Source of the DNA: Novosphingobium sp. Fuku2-ISO-50
GTDB taxonomy: Bacteria > Pseudomonadota > Alphaproteobacteria > Sphingomonadales > Sphingomonadaceae
Direction: 5' to 3'
Length of the DNA: 64,000 nt
Assembly: GCF_001519055.1 (NCBI RefSeq)
Contig: NZ_KQ954285.1
Location: forward strand, 248,001 to 312,000
The notes under the pieces were generated by a model. It ran no database searches, was not told the origin of the DNA, and saw nothing but the letters and a program-made list of their open reading frames with translations. The translations under genes and the position numbers were made by a program. Shown one piece after another: positions 1 to 9,095 of this stretch; positions within the stretch are counted from its first letter, which is position 1, and every line of letters starts with the position of its first letter.

Positions 1-1990
1 GATAGAAATCGTAGACCGTCTGTGCGACAGCCACGCTGACACCGGGCGCGCGTTGCAGGTCTTCGAGGCTGGCCGCGCGGACTTTGCTCGCCGTGCCGAA
101 ATGCAGCAACAGCGCCCGTTTGCGCGCGGGGCCGATGCCGGGGACTTCGTCGAGCGGGCTGGCGGTGATCGCCCGGCTGCGTTTGGCGCGATGCGCGCCG
201 ATGGCAAAGCGGTGCGCCTCATCGCGCAAGAGCTGCAAATGGAACAGCAGGGGCGAATTCAGCGGCAGCAGCTTTTCGCGCCCGTCGGGGAAATGAAAAT
301 GTTCGCGCCCGGCATTGCGGTCGGGACCCTTTGACACCGCGATCAGCGCGACATCCTCGATCCCGAGCTCTTCCAGCGTTTCGCGCACGGCGGTCATCTG
401 CCCCTTGCCGCCGTCGATCAGCACGAGATCGGGCCACATCCCGCGATCGCGGTCGGGGTCTTCTTCTTGCGCACGGGCAAAGCGGCGGCTCATGACTTCG
501 CGCATCATGCCGAAATCGTCGCCCGGCTCGGTCTCGGGCCGCTTGATATTGAACTTGCGGTATTGCCCCTTGCGAAAGCCTTCCGGCCCGGCGACGACCA
601 TCGCGCCGACCGCATTGGAGCCCATGATATGGCTGTTGTCATAGATCTCGATGCGATCGGGCGGATCGCCGAGTTCGAGGAAATCGGCCAGCTCGCGAAA
701 GATCTTCGCCTTTGTCCCGGTCTCGGCCATGCGCCGGTCGAGCGCTTCGTCGGCATTGCGCTGCGCCTGTTCCATCAGGCGGCGGCGATCGCCGCGCTGG
801 GGCACGGAGATTTCGACTTTCCCGCCTGCCGCGCCCTGCAACGCTTCGGCCAGCAGCACCGCTTCGGGCAAGTCGCGGTCGACCAGGATCAGGCGCGGCG
901 GCGGCACGTCTTCATAGAATTGCGCCAGAAACAGCGTCATCACTTCGCCGTCATCGTGCCCTTCGGTGTGGCTGGGGAAAAAGGCGCGATGGCCCCAGTT
1001 TTGCCCGCCCCGGATGAAAAACGCCTGAATCGCGACCTGCCCGCCCTTGATCGCCATGGCAAAGACATCGGCATTGCCGACGCCTTCGGCATTGATCGCC
1101 TGGCTGCCCTGAATGAATGTCGCCGCGCGCAGCCGGTCGCGCATCACCGCCGCGCGTTCGAAATCGAGCGCTTCGGCGGCGGCGGCCATCTGCGTCTCGA
1201 TTTCGCGCTGGACCGCGCTCGATTTGCCGCCAAGGAAATCCTTCGCCTGACGCACCAGTTCGGCATAGTCGGCCTCGCTGATCCGCCCGACGCAAGGCGC
1301 GCTGCATCGCTTGATCTGATAAAGCAGGCAAGGCCGGTCGCGCCGCGCCATGAAGCCGTCGTTGCAACTGCGCAGGAGGAACAGTTTCTGCAAGGCGTTG
1401 ATCGTCGTGTTGACCGACCCGGCGCTGGCAAAGGGGCCATAATAATTGCCCTTGGCCCGGCGCGCGCCGCGATGCTTCATCAGCCGGGGATAGCCATGAT
1501 CGGATCGCAAGAGAATGAAGGGAAACGATTTGTCATCGCGCAGCAGGACATTGTAGGCCGGGCGATAGCGCTTGATCAGCTGCGCTTCGAGCAACAGCGC
1601 CTCGGCCTCGGAATTGGTCGTGACGATCGTCATCGATCGCGTCAGGCTGACCATGCGGCGCAGCCGATTGGGCAGGCGATCGACCTGCACGTAATTGGCG
1701 ACGCGGTTTTTCAAGGCGCGCGCCTTGCCGACATAGAGCACGTCACCGCGTGCATCGATCATGCGATAGACCCCGGGGACCGGCTTCAAGGTCGCGATCA
1801 CATCACGCAGAACTGCGACCCCGCGATCGAGATCGGGCTGATCCGCCCCGCGCAGGACATAAGTCGCCTTGTCTTCGTTAAAGCGTTCCGCGCCATGCGG
1901 CGAGGCCATCGCGCCCGCCGGGGTGCGACCGGCAGGGGCATCGTCGGGCAAAACGGGCGGGGCGGGCGGTCGCGAGGAAGAACGGGCCAT
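1..1990 (-). CDS. uvrC: UvrABC excinuclease subunit C, 3' end cut by window edge
   Basis: UvrC makes both incisions around a lesion in nucleotide-excision repair, together with UvrA and UvrB. The frame opens at ATG 1990 and stays open for about 663 codons to the left edge. After a Pro/Ala-rich N-terminal extension of about 50 residues comes the GIY-YIG nuclease domain (about residues 70-150, with PGVYRMID and VLYVGKARALKNRV). The last 50 residues visible contain the helix-hairpin-helix region (DEVPGIGPARKRALL), which normally closes the family. Only a few codons and the stop should be missing. A second ATG seven bases upstream is out of frame. Confidence 0.96.
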   Translation of the reverse strand, partial: MARSSSRPPAPPVLPDDAPAGRTPAGAMASPHGAERFNEDKATYVLRGADQPDLDRGVAVLRDVIATLKPVPGVYRMIDARGDVLYVGKARALKNRVANYVQVDRLPNRLRRMVSLTRSMTIVTTNSEAEALLLEAQLIKRYRPAYNVLLRDDKSFPFILLRSDHGYPRLMKHRGARRAKGNYYGPFASAGSVNTTINALQKLFLLRSCNDGFMARRDRPCLLYQIKRCSAPCVGRISEADYAELVRQAKDFLGGKSSAVQREIETQMAAAAEALDFERAAVMRDRLRAATFIQGSQAINAEGVGNADVFAMAIKGGQVAIQAFFIRGGQNWGHRAFFPSHTEGHDDGEVMTLFLAQFYEDVPPPRLILVDRDLPEAVLLAEALQGAAGGKVEISVPQRGDRRRLMEQAQRNADEALDRRMAETGTKAKIFRELADFLELGDPPDRIEIYDNSHIMGSNAVGAMVVAGPEGFRKGQYRKFNIKRPETEPGDDFGMMREVMSRRFARAQEEDPDRDRGMWPDLVLIDGGKGQMTAVRETLEELGIEDVALIAVSKGPDRNAGREHFHFPDGREKLLPLNSPLLFHLQLLRDEAHRFAIGAHRAKRSRAITASPLDEVPGIGPARKRALLLHFGTASKVRAASLEDLQRAPGVSVAVAQTVYDFY

Positions 1991-2092
1991 GGGCCATTCC
2001 AGATAGGGACTCCGACCCCGCTTGGCCAGCACCCACGCGAGACCCGCGCTACGCAATAGACCGGATCGGGCGGGCGCGCCGCGCTTAACGAC

Positions 2093-2509
2093 GTGCGGGT
2101 TAACCTCGCGGACGTGACCACGCAAATTTACCAATTCGGGCATGCAACCCGCTCAGCCGGTCGTCGTCAGGCGGCGCGGGTGCGGCTTGGCCTGCCGGGC
2201 AAGGTCATTCTGGTCACCGGGCACGAGCCCTGCCAGCTGGATGACCTGTCGCAAACCGGGGCCTGTGTGACCGTGGCCAAAGAGGCGCCACCGGTTGGCG
2301 ATTCGGCCGTGCTGATGGTCAACGGCGTCGAAGCGTTTGGCACGGTGGTCTGGCGGCGCGGCGCGCGATTCGGGCTGTGTTTCGATGAGCCGGTCGCCAA
2401 GGATGACGTCGTTCGCCTGCGCGCCATCCACGATCATTTCGAATCGCTCGAAAGCGACCGTCAACTGCGCCACGCCCGGGAATTCGTCCAGGGCCGTCGC
2501 GTCTATTGA
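2093..2509 (+). CDS. PilZ-domain protein (putative c-di-GMP receptor)
   Basis: A 138-residue single-domain protein. It shows the two c-di-GMP-binding signatures of PilZ domains: an Arg-rich stretch RRQAARVRL (about residues 24-32) and the D-x-S-x-x-G box DDLSQTGA (about 50-57). The C-terminal 40 residues are a charged helix. The longest frame uses GTG at 2093; a GTG a few codons downstream is also possible, and no strong Shine-Dalgarno decides between them. It is divergent from uvrC and convergent with the TonB receptor, so it looks monocistronic. Its target is not evident. PilZ assignment is by motif; actual nucleotide binding is inferred. Confidence 0.8.
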   Translation: MRVNLADVTTQIYQFGHATRSAGRRQAARVRLGLPGKVILVTGHEPCQLDDLSQTGACVTVAKEAPPVGDSAVLMVNGVEAFGTVVWRRGARFGLCFDEPVAKDDVVRLRAIHDHFESLESDRQLRHAREFVQGRRVY

Positions 2510-2512
2510 TGC

Positions 2513-5026
2513 TCAGAACTGTTTGCGCAGTTCCAGCTTGAGCAGGCGCCCGGTCGGATCCAGATAGCCCGCCTGATACCGCAGCGGCGTCACGCCCGCA
2601 GAATTGGTCACTTTCTGCTGCCCGTCGAACAGATTGTTAACGCCCAGCGACAGGCGCGATCCTTTCAGGAACGCGAATTTTTTCACCACGCCCGGCATCC
2701 GGCCAAGATCGACAAACAGCCGCACATTGAGCGTGGCCAGCGATCCGAAATCGAGCGGCAGATCGCCGGGCTGACCGCTGGAATTGACATGGGTCGGGCT
2801 CGCATAGCTGCCATTGAGGCGCAAGCCAAAGCCGCGATAGAACCCGCCCGCGTCGAGATTGACGGTATGGCGCGCGACCCCGGTTCCGGTCAGCGCATCG
2901 CCGCGCAACTGATCGAGCACCGGGCCGCCCGGGGCCAATTGCGCGGTGTTATAGAATTCATAGCTGTAGGCGAGCGACAGGTTCCACCGCCCGCGCCCGT
3001 CCGATGGCGGCGGACCGCCCGGCGGAGGACCGCCCGGGCCACGCCCGCCCCCGCCAAAGCCCCCGCCCCCGCCTCCACCTCCACCGCCCGGTCCATGGCC
3101 AAACCCGCCACCCGGCGGAGGACCGCCGGGACCACCGGGCCCGCGCATGCCAAAACCGCGCCGCTGCGCCATCGCCGGATCGGGCTTGCCGAAATTTCCC
3201 GCGAGATTGAGCGTGGTGCGGATGCGCGAACTGCGCGTCATCGCCAAAGTCACCGGGGTTTCGTCGATCCACGCGATCTGCCCATCGGCATCGCGCCTGA
3301 TGCGATCGGCATAAGCCGCCTGCACCGCCGCCGTCAGCAAGGGAAACGTGCTCGTCGCATTGTCCGAATGGTTGCGGAAATATTCGACCACCAGCGTATC
3401 GTTGCCGCCGCCAAACGGCAGGGTCCAGTTCCCGGCAAATTTCAGGTCATGCTGATTTTCGCGCAAAAGCCCCGGATTGCCGCCCGAAACGACCGTCGCC
3501 AGCACCGTCTCGCCGCGCACGAAGTCATAGACCGAAACGCCCGGCGTCGCCACGCTGGGCGCGGCCAGATTGGAAAAACCGGGCGCGACCTGGGTGCCGA
3601 TATACGAGCCCGACAATGCCAGGCGCGCAGTCGGCTTCCACGTCAGGCCCGAACCCAGATCGATCAGGTGACCGAAATCCGACAGCGTGTGCGCCTCGAC
3701 ATTCAGATTGAGCGAGAGATCGCCGATCGCTTCGAGCACATGATTCTTGCGGCTGGCAATCGGCACATCGAGGCTGAAACCGGCTTGCAGATCGCCGCGC
3801 CGCAGCCGCGCGTCTGTCGCCTCGTTCGTACCGCTGCCGGCGAAAGACGACCAGACATAGCCGGTTTTCAGCGTCAGCCCGACATCGCCTGCGGCCAAAC
3901 GCGCGGGCATGCCGCTCACCGTCACCAGCGTCGTCGCGGTGTCGGTCGTGGTATCGCTGATTTGCGGCTGGAGCGCGGACGGCAAATCGGTCGAACTGGA
4001 CGAATAGACATGGCTGCCGTCCAGGGTCGCAGACAGCAACCATGTGCCGAGCGGGCGATTGAGCCCCAACCCGATCGAGCCGGTGGTCGTGCGGCTTGAC
4101 GCCAGCAGCCCGAGCAACGGCTCGGTCGCCTTGATCCCGTTGAGCGCGTCGCTCGAATCGCGCTCGATCAGGCCGTTGATCGTCAGCCCCGCGCCCAGCC
4201 CGAGCGGCCGCGCCACGGTGGCATTGAGAGTCGCGGTGCTCGTGCCCGCCTGCAGCGTGCGGAATTTGGCCGGATCGGGCGCGCCCGCGGCGACCGGCGT
4301 CGACTGGATGATGTCGCGCGCGGCCTCGGTCTCGGGCGTCTGGCGGTCATAGGTGCCGGTCACATTGACGCGCGCGCCCTGATCGATGCGCACCCCGGTC
4401 GCTTCGTCGCGCAGATCGGTATAGCCGCCGCGCGCGGGCACATTGAGCTGACCTTCGTCATTGAATCCTTGGAAATGGTCCTTGAGGATGAAATTGACCA
4501 CGCGCTGATCGGGACGAAATCCGTATTTCAGGGCGACTTCTTCGGGCAGTATCTCGACCCGGCGGATCGCTTCGGGCGGAAGCCCGCGAATTTCGCGAAA
4601 ATTCGACACGCGCATGCCGTTGAGCAAAAACACCGGCGTACCATCGCCCCGCCCGCGCCCGGTGCCCGTCTGCGGCACGAGCGCAGCGACGAGTTCCTGA
4701 ATCGACGACACGCCGTAACTGGCGATGTCTTCCTCATCCAGAGTCACGATCGGCGGCTGTTCGGTTTCGACTTGCCCCTTGATGCGGTGCGCGACGACGA
4801 GAATTTCTCCCTTTTTGTCGAGCCCTTGCGCATTGGCCTTGAGGATCTTGTCGCCATTGACCGAAATTTCATCGGTATCGCCGGAATCGGCCGCAGGCGC
4901 CGGAGCAGGTTGGGGTTGGGGTGCAACCGCAGTCGGCGCGTCCGGCGTCTGCTGCGCTTGCGCAGACGGGCCGCCCAAAGCGAGGCCGACGACAACGGCG
5001 GGAAGCAGGATGACGGCGGAGGACAT
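2513..5026 (-). CDS. TonB-dependent outer-membrane receptor with Gly/Pro-rich loop
   Basis: An 837-residue TonB-dependent receptor, taking energy from TonB-ExbBD to import a ligand across the outer membrane. The frame is open further upstream, but ATG 5026 is chosen because it starts a classic signal peptide (hydrophobic core residues 4-20, cleavage near AQAQQ). A Pro/Ala linker leads to a plug domain ([18 protein letters not shown], then [15 protein letters not shown] and [18 protein letters not shown]), followed by a beta-barrel ending in LRKQF, the usual C-terminal aromatic. At about residues 622-675 (nt 3000-3160) there is a strongly Gly/Pro-rich insertion containing a run of about ten glycines. 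The ligand is unknown and no transport operon lies next to it. Confidence 0.9.
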   Translation of the reverse strand: MSSAVILLPAVVVGLALGGPSAQAQQTPDAPTAVAPQPQPAPAPAADSGDTDEISVNGDKILKANAQGLDKKGEILVVAHRIKGQVETEQPPIVTLDEEDIASYGVSSIQELVAALVPQTGTGRGRGDGTPVFLLNGMRVSNFREIRGLPPEAIRRVEILPEEVALKYGFRPDQRVVNFILKDHFQGFNDEGQLNVPARGGYTDLRDEATGVRIDQGARVNVTGTYDRQTPETEAARDIIQSTPVAAGAPDPAKFRTLQAGTSTATLNATVARPLGLGAGLTINGLIERDSSDALNGIKATEPLLGLLASSRTTTGSIGLGLNRPLGTWLLSATLDGSHVYSSSSTDLPSALQPQISDTTTDTATTLVTVSGMPARLAAGDVGLTLKTGYVWSSFAGSGTNEATDARLRRGDLQAGFSLDVPIASRKNHVLEAIGDLSLNLNVEAHTLSDFGHLIDLGSGLTWKPTARLALSGSYIGTQVAPGFSNLAAPSVATPGVSVYDFVRGETVLATVVSGGNPGLLRENQHDLKFAGNWTLPFGGGNDTLVVEYFRNHSDNATSTFPLLTAAVQAAYADRIRRDADGQIAWIDETPVTLAMTRSSRIRTTLNLAGNFGKPDPAMAQRRGFGMRGPGGPGGPPPGGGFGHGPGGGGGGGGGGFGGGGRGPGGPPPGGPPPSDGRGRWNLSLAYSYEFYNTAQLAPGGPVLDQLRGDALTGTGVARHTVNLDAGGFYRGFGLRLNGSYASPTHVNSSGQPGDLPLDFGSLATLNVRLFVDLGRMPGVVKKFAFLKGSRLSLGVNNLFDGQQKVTNSAGVTPLRYQAGYLDPTGRLLKLELRKQF

Positions 5027-5339
5027 AGCTTTCCCGGGGGGCAAGGAGGGCCGTGTGCCCTTGCGAAATGCACCACGAATGGGCAATGGACAATTGGTAA
5101 CATTTTGTCGCCCGTCGGCTCGCCCGGCAATAACGGGGCGTGTTGGACAGGGGCTTGGAAGGGGGCTGGGGCCACGCCGATACGCAGCGGGCTTTCCTTT
5201 TTGCCGCACACGAGTTATGGGCGCCACGCGCGGCGCATCACCTGCACACCGCATCGAACCTCATTTGTCCCATGATTTCGAGTTCCGGTCGATTCTTTCG
5301 CCGGATGCTCAAAACAGAACAAGGCATCGCAAACCGCCG
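5027..5339. other. Divergent intergenic region, TonB receptor / infA
   Basis: 313 bases between the divergently transcribed TonB receptor and infA. It must hold both promoters, but I see no convincing -35/-10 pair, no FNR-type box and no strong hairpin. Nothing else can be supported. Confidence 0.5.
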
Positions 5340-5585
5340 ATGGCGAAAGAAGAACTCCTCGAAATGCGCGGGACGGTGGTCGAACTGCTGCCCAACGCGA
5401 TGTTCCGCGTCCGTCTCGAAAACGACCACGAAATTCTCGGCCACACGGCCGGAAAGATGCGCAAGAACCGCATCCGCGTGCTCGTCGGCGACGAAGTGCT
5501 GGTCGAACTCACCCCCTATGACCTTACCAAGGGTCGTATCACCTATCGCTTCATGCCCGGTCGCGGCGGCCCCGGCTCTTATTGA
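5340..5585 (+). CDS. infA: Translation initiation factor IF-1
   Basis: An 81-residue S1/OB-fold protein that binds the 30S A site during initiation. The sequence is typical for alphaproteobacterial IF-1: [19 protein letters not shown] at the start, [15 protein letters not shown] in the middle and [12 protein letters not shown] near the end, with a Gly-rich C-terminal tail. ATG 5340 gives the family's normal length. The stop overlaps a possible TTG start for maf, so the two are probably co-transcribed. Confidence 0.97.
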   Translation: MAKEELLEMRGTVVELLPNAMFRVRLENDHEILGHTAGKMRKNRIRVLVGDEVLVELTPYDLTKGRITYRFMPGRGGPGSY

Positions 5586-5596
5586 GCGGCAACCGC

Positions 5597-6223
5597 ATGC
5601 CTCCTGCGGCGCCCCTTGATCCGAAGCAGGATCACGCCGACGCCCCGCGCACGCCGCTGGTGCTGGCTTCGGCCAGCCCGCGTCGTCGCGACCTGCTCGC
5701 GCGCATCGGCGTCGTACCCGATGCCGTCGCGCCCGCCGATATAGACGAAACCCCGCAGCGCAGCGAACGCCCGCGCGCCCATGCCGTGCGCCTCGCCGCC
5801 GAAAAGGCGCGCGCGGCCGCCGCGCTGCGCCCAGATGCGGTGATCCTGGCCGGCGATACCGTGGTCGGCCTCGGCGCGCGTATCCTGCCCAAGGCCGAGG
5901 ACGAGGCCACCGCCCGCCAATGCCTGACGCTGCTGTCGGGCCGCCGCCATCGTGTCTTTTCGGCGATCGCGGTGATCACCCCCGACGGGCACTTGCGCGA
6001 AGCGTTGAGCGAGACCGTGGTCCGTTTCAAACGACTGACTCCGGCCGAAATCGACGCCTATATCGCCAGCGGCGAATGGCACGGCAAAGCGGGCGGCTAT
6101 GCCATCCAGGGCAGCGCCGAAGGCTTTTGCGCCTGGCTCGCGGGAAGCCATTCGGGCGTTGTCGGCCTGCCGCTTTACGAAGCCCGCCGCCTGCTGCTTG
6201 CCGCCGGAGTACGGCTTGCCTGA
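5597..6223 (+). CDS. maf: Maf-family nucleoside triphosphate pyrophosphatase
   Basis: House-cleaning pyrophosphatase that hydrolyses non-canonical or modified NTPs to NMPs. The Maf signature LVLASASPRRRDLL is present at about residues 22-35, followed by the conserved VILAGDTVV and the SGRRHRVFSAIAV segment. ATG 5597 gives 208 residues. A TTG at 5582 overlapping the infA stop would add five residues and cannot be excluded. The 3' end overlaps the RNase E/G-like gene. The order infA-maf-RNase-yacG is common in sphingomonads. Confidence 0.93.
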   Translation: MPPAAPLDPKQDHADAPRTPLVLASASPRRRDLLARIGVVPDAVAPADIDETPQRSERPRAHAVRLAAEKARAAAALRPDAVILAGDTVVGLGARILPKAEDEATARQCLTLLSGRRHRVFSAIAVITPDGHLREALSETVVRFKRLTPAEIDAYIASGEWHGKAGGYAIQGSAEGFCAWLAGSHSGVVGLPLYEARRLLLAAGVRLA

Positions 6224-7226
6224 ACACTCGGGGCCTGAATGGTTTATCGAAACGGGGATCGGCGAAGATCGCGCGATCTGCGTTGACGATCACACCATCC
6301 TCGCCGCGCGCGTGTGCTGGCGCGAACCATGGCGCGCTGGCGCGGTCGCCCCCGCACGGCTCGACCATCGCCATCCCGGTTCACGACGCGGCGCGGTGCG
6401 CTTGCCCGACGGCACGATCGCCACGATCGACGCGCTGCCCCCCGGCCTGACCCACGGCGCCACGCTGATGGTGCGGATCACGCGCGCCGCTCTGGCCGAA
6501 CAGGGCCGCTTCAAATTGATGCAGTGCCGCCCGGCGGGCGACGCAGCGCCCTGCCCCGCACCGTCGCTCGCCGCAACGCTGGCCGATAGCGGCATCCCCG
6601 TGCGCGCGCTCGGCACGCTCGACCGCAGCTTTGACACGGCAGGCTGGGACGACCTGATCGAACAGGCGCAGACCGGGATCGTCGATTTCCCCGGCGGTCT
6701 GCTGACGATCAGCCCGACTCCGGCGATGACGCTGATCGACATCGACGGCCCGCCGCCCTTGCTGCCGCTGGCCCACGCAGCCGTCCCGGCGCTTGCCGCA
6801 TCGCTTGCGCGGTTCGACATCGCCGGATCGGTGGGGATCGATTTCCCCGGGCTCGAATCGCGCGCCGAGCGCCAGGCAGTCGATGCCGCGCTCGATCTGG
6901 CGCTGGCGGCATCGGGCTGGCGCGGCGAACGCACCGGCATGAACGGATTTGGCTTTGTCCAGCTGATCAGCCGACTCGTCCGCCCCTCGCTGATCGCGCG
7001 CATGGCGTTTCATCCCGCACGCGCCGCCGCCTATGCCCTGCTGCGCCGCGCCGAGCGCGTGGCCGAGCCGGGCGCGCTGCTGCTGGTCGCCCATCCTGAC
7101 GTCCTTGCCGCGATCAGCCCCGCGCTGGAGGACGAACTGGCCCGCCGCAGCGGTCGATCGATCCGGCGCGAGGCGCGCGTGGGGCTTGCCCTCCACGGCG
7201 GTTTCGCGCAGGCGATAGCGCCATGA
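6216..7226 (+). CDS. Ribonuclease E/G family protein (short form)
   Basis: A 336-residue relative of RNase E/G, the single-strand endonucleases of RNA processing. Two acidic patches match the metal-binding aspartates of the catalytic domain: LIDIDG (about residue 170) and GSVGIDFPGLESR (about 205). The segment EWFIETGIGEDRAICVDDHT resembles the family's N-terminus, but the protein is well below the usual 450-500 residues, and neither a clear S1 domain nor the C-terminal Zn-link cysteines are visible. The start is taken as TTG 6216, overlapping the maf stop by 8 bases; no better start exists in frame. Its stop overlaps the yacG ATG. Function as an active RNase is inferred. Confidence 0.82.
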   Translation: MPEHSGPEWFIETGIGEDRAICVDDHTILAARVCWREPWRAGAVAPARLDHRHPGSRRGAVRLPDGTIATIDALPPGLTHGATLMVRITRAALAEQGRFKLMQCRPAGDAAPCPAPSLAATLADSGIPVRALGTLDRSFDTAGWDDLIEQAQTGIVDFPGGLLTISPTPAMTLIDIDGPPPLLPLAHAAVPALAASLARFDIAGSVGIDFPGLESRAERQAVDAALDLALAASGWRGERTGMNGFGFVQLISRLVRPSLIARMAFHPARAAAYALLRRAERVAEPGALLLVAHPDVLAAISPALEDELARRSGRSIRREARVGLALHGGFAQAIAP

Positions 7227-7405
7227 GCATTTCTCCAGAACGTCCGCGCGTTTGCCCGATCTGCGGCAAGCCGCGCGCGCCCGACTTCGCCCCGTTCTGT
7301 TCGCCGCGTTGCCGCGACCGCGACCTGCTGCGCTGGCTCGACGAAGGCTACACCATTCCCGGCCCACCCGCCGCCCGCCCGGACGGCGACGAGGACGGCA
7401 TCTGA
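7223..7405 (+). CDS. yacG: DNA gyrase inhibitor YacG (zinc-binding)
   Basis: A 60-residue protein of the YacG family, which in E. coli binds GyrB and inhibits gyrase. Four zinc ligands are visible: CPIC at residues 11-14 and CSPRC at about 27-31, followed by DRDLLRWLDEGYTIP, typical of the family. The ATG overlaps the stop of the RNase E/G-like gene (ATGA), indicating translational coupling. Last gene of the infA operon; tRNA-Phe follows about 100 bases downstream. Confidence 0.95.
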   Translation: MSISPERPRVCPICGKPRAPDFAPFCSPRCRDRDLLRWLDEGYTIPGPPAARPDGDEDGI

Positions 7406-7504
7406 AAAAATCTGTCACGTTGGGGCTGGACAAGCCCCCCGTGCTTCGCCATAGGCGCGCTTCCATCGCGACGGCGCCGCCACAGACCGGCCCTATCGCG
7501 CGAT

Positions 7505-7580
7505 GCCCGGGTAGCTCAGTTGGTAGAGCACGTGACTGAAAATCACGGTGTCGGCGGTTCGATTCCGTCCCCGGGCACCA
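7505..7580 (+). tRNA. tRNA-Phe (GAA)
   Basis: A 76-nt cloverleaf. The acceptor stem GCCCGGG (7505-7511) pairs with CCCGGGC (7570-7576), followed by A73 and an encoded CCA at 7578-7580. The D arm contains AGCTCAGTTGGTAGAGC. The anticodon stem GTGA/TCAC encloses loop CTGAAAA, with anticodon GAA at 7538-7540. The T arm holds GGTTCGATTCC. The 3' part is the integration target of the adjacent element; the element reconstitutes the tRNA end, so the gene stays functional. Confidence 0.98.
7558..7573 (+). repeat. attL core (tRNA-Phe 3' segment)
   Basis: TTCGATTCCGTCCCCG within the T loop, T stem and start of the acceptor strand of tRNA-Phe. An identical copy is at 12013-12028. The identity ends at the next base on both sides. 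Confidence 0.88.
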
Positions 7581-7694
7581 TCGGCCTGTTCGCCGAAGCC
7601 CGCCAAGAGTTGCAAAAACCCCGGAAATCTGCCATTAATGCCACTGGCTTAATCGCCGGTGTTCGCCATTGCTCGCCCACAATCGGGTGATTTT

Positions 7695-7743
7695 GGGGGC
7701 CACAGCGGGGGCCACTTAAATTAGGCAAAAAGGCGTGGCCCCC
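7695..7743. repeat. GGGGGCCA repeats before the integrase (possible Int arm sites)
   Basis: GGGGGCCA occurs at 7695-7702 and 7707-7714, and inverted (TGGCCCCC) at 7736-7743, directly before the integrase ATG at 7745. One more copy is at 11952-11959, just inside the right end. Repeats at both ends of an element are what integrase arm-binding sites look like, but the assignment is inference. Confidence 0.45.
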
Positions 7744-7744
7744 A

Positions 7745-8995
7745 ATGGCGCTTACATCCACTGCAATTCGCAATGCGAAGCCGAAGGCGAAGCCCTATAA
7801 GCTGGCCGATGAAAAAGGGCTGTTCCTGCTCGTGCAGCCATCGGGCGGAATGCTTTGGCGGTTCAAGTTCCGGGTCGATGGCCGGGACGAACAGGGCAAT
7901 CCCAAGAAGGTCGAAAGGAAGCTGGGCCTTGGCACCTATCCCGATGTTAGCCTGAAAGACGCGCGTGCATTGCGAGACGATGCGCGGACATTGCTGGCCA
8001 AGGGTATCGATCCCGCCGAAAAGAAGCGTCGCGATGCCCACATTGCCAAAGTCAGCGCGGCAAACTCGTTCGCCGCCGTGGCCCGGACCTACATCGACAA
8101 GTGCAAGCGCGAGGGACGCGCCGACGCGACCGTGACCAAGCAGGAATGGCTGCTGAAACTGGTCGAACGCGCCATCGGCCAGCGTCCGATTGCCGAAATC
8201 GAACCGTTCGAAATGCTGGAAGCCGTCCGCAAATACGAAACGACCGGACGAACCGAAGCCGCACACCGCGCCATTCAATTTTCCAGTCAGGTATTTCGCT
8301 TCGCCATCGCCAACCAACTGGCCAAATCCGACCCGACGCGCGATCTGCGCGGCGCGTTGACCAGCCACAAAGCCAAGCACCACGCTGCCATCCTTGAACC
8401 GAAGAAGGCGGGCGAGTTGCTGCGTGCGATGGATGGCTATGAAGGCAGTCCGATCACCAAGATCGCGCTGCAACTGTCCGCGCTCGTGTTCGTGCGCCCC
8501 GGCGAACTTCGCCAAGCCGAATGGAGCGAAATCGACGTTGACGCCGCCGTCTGGCGCATCCCGCCGGACAAGATGAAGGGACGGATGGAACACGTTGTTC
8601 CGCTGTCCACGCAATCGCTAGCGCTGCTGGAACAGGCACGCAGCCTGACTGGTGACGGGCGTTATGTTTTCCCGTCGATCCGCACTTACACTCGCCCGAT
8701 GTCCGAAAACACCATCAACGCGGCGCTGCGGCGACTGGGCTATTCCGGCGACGAAATGACCGCGCACGGATTTCGCGCGATGGCCAGTACGCTGCTGAAC
8801 GAATCGGGCAGGTGGTCGCCCGACGCGATCGAACGGGCCTTGGCGCACAAGGACAAGGATGCTGTGCGCGCAGCATACCATCGCGGGGCGCATTGGCAGG
8901 AACGCGTGGACATGGCGCAATGGTGGGGCGACCATCTGGAAACGCTGCGCAAAGGCGCAGATATCATCCCGCTACGCGAGCGTGCGCGAGGCTGA
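7745..8995 (+). CDS. Tyrosine recombinase / tRNA-targeting integrase
   Basis: A 416-residue site-specific recombinase of the P4-type family. An N-terminal DUF4102-like arm-binding domain (about residues 1-95, with LADEKGLFLLV and KKVERKLGLGTYPDVSL) precedes the core-binding domain and the catalytic domain. Catalytic residues are all visible: R251 in RPGELR, a probable Lys near 278, H341 and R344 in HGFRAM, H368 in ALAHKD and Y378 in AAYHRG. ATG 7745 fits the family length. It lies 165 bases after tRNA-Phe and should catalyse integration and excision between the 16-bp repeats. No excisionase gene is recognisable. Confidence 0.95.
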   Translation: MALTSTAIRNAKPKAKPYKLADEKGLFLLVQPSGGMLWRFKFRVDGRDEQGNPKKVERKLGLGTYPDVSLKDARALRDDARTLLAKGIDPAEKKRRDAHIAKVSAANSFAAVARTYIDKCKREGRADATVTKQEWLLKLVERAIGQRPIAEIEPFEMLEAVRKYETTGRTEAAHRAIQFSSQVFRFAIANQLAKSDPTRDLRGALTSHKAKHHAAILEPKKAGELLRAMDGYEGSPITKIALQLSALVFVRPGELRQAEWSEIDVDAAVWRIPPDKMKGRMEHVVPLSTQSLALLEQARSLTGDGRYVFPSIRTYTRPMSENTINAALRRLGYSGDEMTAHGFRAMASTLLNESGRWSPDAIERALAHKDKDAVRAAYHRGAHWQERVDMAQWWGDHLETLRKGADIIPLRERARG

Positions 8996-9001
8996 ACCTG
9001 T

Positions 9002-9095
9002 AAAGCCCATGCCGTGCCCTTGTCGCATCAGGCGCTCGCCGTCATCGAAAGCATGCGTCGGCTTACCGAGATATGTCTTCCCCTCTGTGCGTACC
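9002..9095 (+). pseudogene. Remnant of a second tyrosine integrase
   Basis: Reading 9002 onward gives KAHAVPLSHQALAVIE followed by SMRRLT. After one frame change, 9069-9095 gives RYVFPSVRT. Together these align with residues about 280-313 of the intact integrase (HVVPLSTQSLALLEQ ... RYVFPSIRT) but are clearly diverged from it, so this is a piece of another integrase rather than a recent copy. It has no start and no catalytic motif, and it runs directly into the truncated ArdC. Confidence 0.72.

Noticed and set aside
467-2059. 530-codon open frame antisense to uvrC
   Set aside because: Low-complexity, Arg/His-rich translation with no recognisable domain; the opposite strand has full UvrC. Antisense frames open because of GC-rich third positions.
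3000-3160. Gly/Pro tract as a CRISPR-like or tandem DNA repeat array
   Set aside because: Repeat units are irregular codons for Gly and Pro within an uninterrupted receptor frame; no spacers.
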